Assembly (NCBI GenBank): GCA_032622095.1
Contig: CP136064.1
Coordinates: 219,434,205-219,498,204 of the forward strand
Direction of reading: 5' to 3'
DNA length: 64,000 nt
Source of the DNA: Siphonodentalium dalli
Taxonomy: Eukaryota > Mollusca > Scaphopoda > Gadilida > Siphonodentaliidae
Shown: positions 60,069 to 64,000 of the stretch, one piece after another
Layout: the number at the start of each line of letters is the position of its first letter
How positions within the stretch are numbered: position 1 is the stretch's first letter
The notes under the pieces: model-generated
What the model was told of the DNA's origin: nothing
Seen by the model: the letters and a program-made list of their open reading frames with translations, nothing else
The model's database searches: none
Position numbers and translations under genes: made by a program

Positions 60069-60331
60069 ATCGCTGCGGCCTGGACAGCTTTGATGAACAA
60101 TGTGTACCTTATACATCTACATCTGTTGGGTTCTCGGAAACTTGTCATTTGGCTGGTTTGGCATTAGGACAGTGGTATGAATACGAGGATGATGAATGGT
60201 GTGCGCCTGTCAACGGAGTTACCAACATATGCTGCAGTACAACTTAGTGAGTATAATATCTTCCATCAGTGCGTTGGAAGTTTTGGAATCGGATTCATTT
60301 ATCGTCCGTGTAATGCAGACTCAAACTACAG
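60069..60331 (+). CDS. Cysteine-rich secreted-protein exon (one frame change)
   Basis: The acceptor TTACACACACAG ends at 60068. The first frame reads RCGLDSFDEQC, VGFSETCHLAGLALGQWYE, DDEWCAPVNGVTNICC and meets TAG at 60245. The frame one base shifted continues SEYNIFHQCVGSFGIGF, YRPCNADSNY and meets the donor AG|GTTAGA at 60332. Both halves are Cys-rich and protein-like, so one base appears lost or extra near 60243 (assembly error or pseudogenisation). A donor-like A|GTGAGTAT also lies at 60247 and could end the exon early. Entry phase 1 fits the exon at 39337-39484; exit phase 2 at 60331 fits the exon at 62515. No known domain is recognised. Confidence 0.55.
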
Positions 60332-60711
60332 GTTAGAGTTCAGCCCCCTGCTATGCTAGCCTGACCACTGCCATCACGCATATAATGTGAAATATCGCAT
60401 TTTTTTAATTTAAGACTTTCAGTCTAAATATGATTTTCAGAATATTTTTCAATGCTTTCACCTTTTCCGATGTTCCCGTTATGTTTTGATTAAACTTTGG
60501 TATCGTATTGGACCAATTGGACTTTGATTGGTAATGCCACTGTAACAGTAATGTTTGCATAACAATGATTTTGATATGTCAAATCTCGTTATCGGAGAAT
60601 TATTAATAATAAAAATAAGAACAAAGTCGATATATATTTACATGTATACTTGTTGATGATGTCGAGGAGCTCCAACGAGTTATGTTGGGATATAAGATTG
60701 TATGAAACGAG

Positions 60712-60768
60712 TTTGATAAATTTGATGCAAAACGAGTCGTAGACGTGTTGTGAATCAAATTTATCAAA
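60712..60768. repeat. Hairpin TTTGATAAATTTGAT / inverse
   Basis: Two 15-base perfect inverse arms are separated by 27 nt containing AACGAGTCGTAGACG. It directly precedes the element at 60782. Confidence 0.6.
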
Positions 60769-60781
60769 AGTATGCCTTTTT

Positions 60782-61947
60782 ATACGCCCGTTTGAAGAAA
60801 AAAAAACGGTCGTATTATGTAAATGGATTGTCCGTCGTCCGTCTGTCGTCCGTCCGCTTTTGGTTTCTGGATGATAACTTTAAGATTGAATCGAGTGAAC
60901 TGAACCAAATTTGGTATGTTAGTTTACCACACCAAAATACAGATCAAGTTCGAAAATGGGTTTCGTCCGCATGATTTTGACTGAGTTATGCCCCTTTTTC
61001 GACTTAGTTTTTACCTGATTTGCGGTTTCCGGAAGATAACTTTAGGTTGAATCAAGTGAACTGAACCAAATTTGGTATATTAGTTTACCACCAAAAAATA
61101 CAGATCAAGTTCGAATATGGGTTTCGTCCGCATGATTTTGACTGAGTTATGCCCCTTTATCGACTTAGATTTTTACCTGATATGCGGTATGCGGTTTCCA
61201 GATGATAACTTTAGATTGAATCAAGTGAACTGAACCAAATTTGGTATACAGATCAAAGTTCAAATATGAGTTCTGTCTACATGATTTGAAGGTTACGTTC
61301 GAATTTGAGTCCGATCTGACCATTTTTGCCAGATTTATAGGATTTTTTGTCTGAAAATAGCCGAAAATAAATTTCGGTTTTTGTTATTATTTCGTCTTAA
61401 GTCAAAGGTTTCAAACACATGAATTAACCCTTTCAGTGCCAAGTCCGATTTTTGTATAAACCCATATACCCTGTGCCAATGCATTCTCTTATATATATGC
61501 GAGTCGACCATAGGTCGCCTCGCATATATAAGAGAATGCATTGGCCTAACAATTTTTCATCATTTGTTATTATTTTTTACATTTTTTTACAATTTTAATA
61601 ATTTTTTCTTATATTCTTTAACTCTTTCAGTATTTTGTAGGTTTAGTGCCAGGGAATCTTACGTTTTTCATGGGCATCAAAATTATTACTATGAATACTT
61701 GGTGATAGTTTTGAGTTATAACGTGCCCCTAAGGTTTTATCCAGTTTGTTTTTAAATTCGCTCTAGCATGCTTAAGCATACCCAAAAAAAATTCACCCCA
61801 CAAAAAAAAAAAAATCTAAAAAGTTTTTTTTTTTTTTTAATTTTTTTTAGGGCCGATTTTACAGAACGTAAATTAGGGCCGATGAGATCGGCCCCTGGCA
61901 CTGAAAGGGTTAAACCTTGCCCCACTCTACTCCAGAAACGGGCGTAT
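60782..61947. mobile_element. TIR element with ATACGCCCGTTT ends
   Basis: The left end ATACGCCCGTTT and right end AAACGGGCGTAT are exact inverses. The interior has three ~130-150-bp direct units (TTTCTGGATGATAACTTTA, GAACCAAATTTGGTAT, CAGATCAAGTTCGAA, TGAGTTATGCCCC). A piggyBac-like MITE is inserted at 61424-61913. The related fragment at 9040-9330 shows the family is dispersed. Confidence 0.65.
61424..61913. mobile_element. piggyBac-like MITE, copy 2 (complete, nested)
   Basis: Both ends show TTAA: TTAACCCTTTCAGTGCCA on the left and TGGCACTGAAAGGGTTAA on the right, exact inverses. The internal 71-bp palindrome (61475-61545) matches that at 2627. GGCCGATGAGATCGGCC near the right end is a second small palindrome. 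It is nested in the ATACGCCCGTTT element and so is younger than it. Confidence 0.8.
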
Positions 61948-62514
61948 CATGCCACGCCCCGACGGCGTTCTCTTGTTAGCACATACAAATCCTTAAAAGA
62001 AGCTGCCAAATTCATAAATGTACTGCGTTAATTGGCTGAGACCGTATACGACGTTGTCGACGGTACTGCGCACTCTGGGACTGGCGACGGAAAATATAGT
62101 TCCACAATTTGTCTCTTTGTTTTTGTGTCTATTATCGTTTGTGCAACAAAGTTGGACAAGAATTTAACTTTAATGAACAAGTCAATCATTTTGCATTGTC
62201 TAGTGTTGGTGTCATGCGCGGCTTTTCTAAATAGTATTAATTCGCCTGAATAAATGTAAATACGCGCGGTAATTTTGTTGGCGCGATGCCAGGTGACATG
62301 TAACTAGTGAGAGATACGGATTTTAATGATATAGTAGGGGTTTCAAGTGATATACTTGTTTTACATACTTTTATAAGATTTGTAATAATTCGCAAGAACT
62401 CACTTCGAAGGCATTGAGTCCCTCCAAACTGGCCGTTATATATGATGTAATTAGGTCGAATTCTCCTTATGAATGTCAAGTTTACGTTTTAAGCATTATA
62501 ATTTATTATTTCAG
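61948..62514. other. Intron-like stretch before the 62515 exon
   Basis: A 73-codon frame at 62032 contains a hydrophobic stretch (MNKSIILHCLVLVSCAAFL) but has no further support. Nothing else is recognised. Confidence 0.35.
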
Positions 62515-62650
62515 GAATGAGACATTCGACAAATATCGTGCTACGGCAGAGATGGAAACTTTCTTCGAGCTCGACTATTATAATTATGAGAATTTGATTA
62601 GAAGAGAAAGGATTTTGAATAAAAAGTCGACCATTGTTGCTGCTATTTGA
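62515..62650 (+). CDS. Probable terminal exon of the secreted-protein gene
   Basis: ATTTATTATTTCAG ends at 62514 as an acceptor. The exon opens with one base completing a split codon, then NETFDKYRATAEMETFFELD, YYNYENLIRRE and ends STIVAAI-TGA at 62648-62650. ATTAAA follows at 62653-62658 as a possible poly(A) signal. The phase matches the donor at 60332, which would give SNYR-NETF across the junction. The short length keeps this uncertain. Confidence 0.4.
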
Positions 62651-62719
62651 TCATTAAAGTGATATAATGAGTTTGTGAAGTGAACTACTCGTTTATAACC
62701 TAATTGTTCATGAAGGTTA

Positions 62720-62844
62720 TTTTTGCGAAAATTTCATGACAATCGGATCAATTTCTTGGGAAATATTACTTTCTTGACACTTTCTGTTCAAGAAAGATAT
62801 ATTTCCCAAGTAATTGATCCGATTGTTCTGAAATTTCGCAAAAA
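62720..62844. repeat. Hairpin with ~60-bp arms
   Basis: TTTTTGCGAAAATTTCATGA, AATCGGATCAATT and TTGGGAAATAT are mirrored by ATATTTCCCAAG, AATTGATCCGATTGT and AAATTTCGCAAAAA, about 90 percent complementary with a very short loop at about 62780. Confidence 0.75.
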
Positions 62845-63129
62845 GTTCTCAAATTGAGAGTGATATGCGACATAATTAATGCGCTTCATATAATGGTCAT
62901 GTCAAATAAAAAAATACGTAAAGGTAGACCAAGCTTCTCATATATGGCAAATTTTGGAACGCCGAACAAAATCACATCTTTTGTACCCTGTTGTTACGTC
63001 GGGTACATTGGGTGCAAATGAGAACACATATTCCCTGAACTATATATAGTTGTTACGTGATTATAATGACAGCAGTCTGGCCGGATGAACCAATTGCGTC
63101 CATTTACTCGCTGGTCATCCTATATATAA

Positions 63130-64000
63130 TCCCCGCTGCGGGCAGTAAAACCCGGTGCGGGCGTCAGTAAACCGCACATCGGGCTATAACAGTTTCATAT
63201 CAGGGATAGTATAATTAGTTAAACGTAGTCAATTGCAAGTTGTACCAACCAATGGAAAACATATGTATGATAGGCAACAGGAGTTCAGATAAAATTTATG
63301 ATATCAGTTCTGGAGAAAAACACAATCTTAGTCGAGCGTATTCGGAATTTCGGGGTAATTTAAGTTTCATTCAGCAAAACTTTCATTGCAAACACTTCTC
63401 ACGAATTTTTTTTGAAAACGTGGAACAATCTATATGGGACACTCTACCCGTGACGTGTTTTTATACTAAAAAACCCAACTCCCTTCCCAGTAACTCGAAT
63501 AAAGACATCTTTCCAAACATACCGTGCATCGATAAAGTAAAACGTAATGCGGGTAGGAGTAAACTGCGATGCGGGCAAAATCGTGCCCGCTTCGGGATTT
63601 ACTCCGACACCGTGCAGTATCACATGCAATTGTCAATATTTTCCTACTGATAAATGCAGCAAATTCCAATGTAAAATCTAGATTTAGTTTCCTAAACTAT
63701 GTAACGTTCACAACGATGTCCAAATTTATCACCACGCACTCATCTTGGAGCTGAAAACACACCCATTTGAAGAATTGAAGCTTATTCTCACAATTCATTG
63801 AGCATTTCGTCACTTTATGGAGCTTTATTCGTCGAACGTCGACATTTGGCTGAAGATGGGTTAATAAGCACCTCGTGGATCCGGACTTGTGTCCCAAGAA
63901 AAACAATTAATGAAAAAAATTCTCTCAAAACAAACATACCTGTAGTCTTCACGCGTCATGGGCAACGGGGTTTACTCAATATTTGCCCGCAGTGGGTATT
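63130..64000. mobile_element. Partial inverted-repeat element running off the window
   Basis: CCCCGCTGCGGGCAGTAAAA at about 63132 is inverse-related to TTTACTCAATATTTGCCCGCAG at the window end. An internal foldback (GATGCGGGCAAAATCGTGCCCGC) lies at about 63570-63592. The 136-codon frame at 63240-63650 crosses that foldback and is not a trusted gene, although its first ~100 codons are protein-like. Confidence 0.45.

Overview
This window looks like animal nuclear DNA from a marine invertebrate. It is AT-rich, has no dense ORFs, and shows scattered exon-like ORFs with GT/AG splice signals. The octamer TACATGTA recurs often, and most of the window is transposable-element DNA and tandem repeats. 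TACATGTA enrichment and (ACAG)n microsatellites suggest a lophotrochozoan such as a mollusc, but the phylum is inferred, not shown. No rRNA, intact tRNA, CRISPR or bacterial-type operon is visible.

Host genes are sparse. A terminal exon at 4481-5094 (+) encodes a Ser/Lys-rich protein with a C-terminal block that may resemble the LIAT1 family. A second gene on the + strand is a proposed three-exon model: a signal-peptide first exon at 39337-39484, a cysteine-rich exon at 60069-60331 that changes frame once, and a terminal exon at 62515-62650. The codon phases fit at both splice junctions. Its ~20.6-kb first intron would hold nearly all the large foldback elements of the second half of the window.

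Region by region: 1-9.5 kb holds small palindromic MITEs (a piggyBac-like TTAA element, three copies of a ~95-125-bp foldback, a 197-bp perfect-TIR MITE, a ~1.2-kb TIR element) and a ~190-bp repeat array. 9.5-28.7 kb holds hAT-like MITEs, a dispersed family seen again at 39.6 kb, a 26-bp minisatellite, the 3' end of a LINE, a foldback with TTCGTGGCCACGAA palindromes, tRNA-like SINEs and two exceptional hairpins. 28.85-33.73 kb is a 4.9-kb foldback element with a 9-bp target-site duplication. Its centre carries a broken minus-strand gene with family-B DNA polymerase and SF1 helicase motifs. 34.6-43 kb holds tandem repeats, a second copy of the 5.2-kb element, a MITE with near-perfect TSD and a nested palindrome. 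43.86-48.67 kb is a 4.8-kb near-palindromic element, followed directly by a 1.35-kb foldback (48.7-50.1 kb) and a TIR element enclosing a 31-bp minisatellite (50.4-52.2 kb). 52.7-59.04 kb is a ~6.35-kb TIR transposon carrying its own repeat-rich gene. 60.8-61.95 kb is a TIR element with a piggyBac-like MITE nested inside it.

The most notable items are the foldback element with a captured polymerase-helicase remnant, the terminal motif it shares with the foldback at 48.7 kb, the 6.35-kb transposon with subterminal GTTAC repeats, the B-box-bearing minisatellite, and the split secreted-protein gene.
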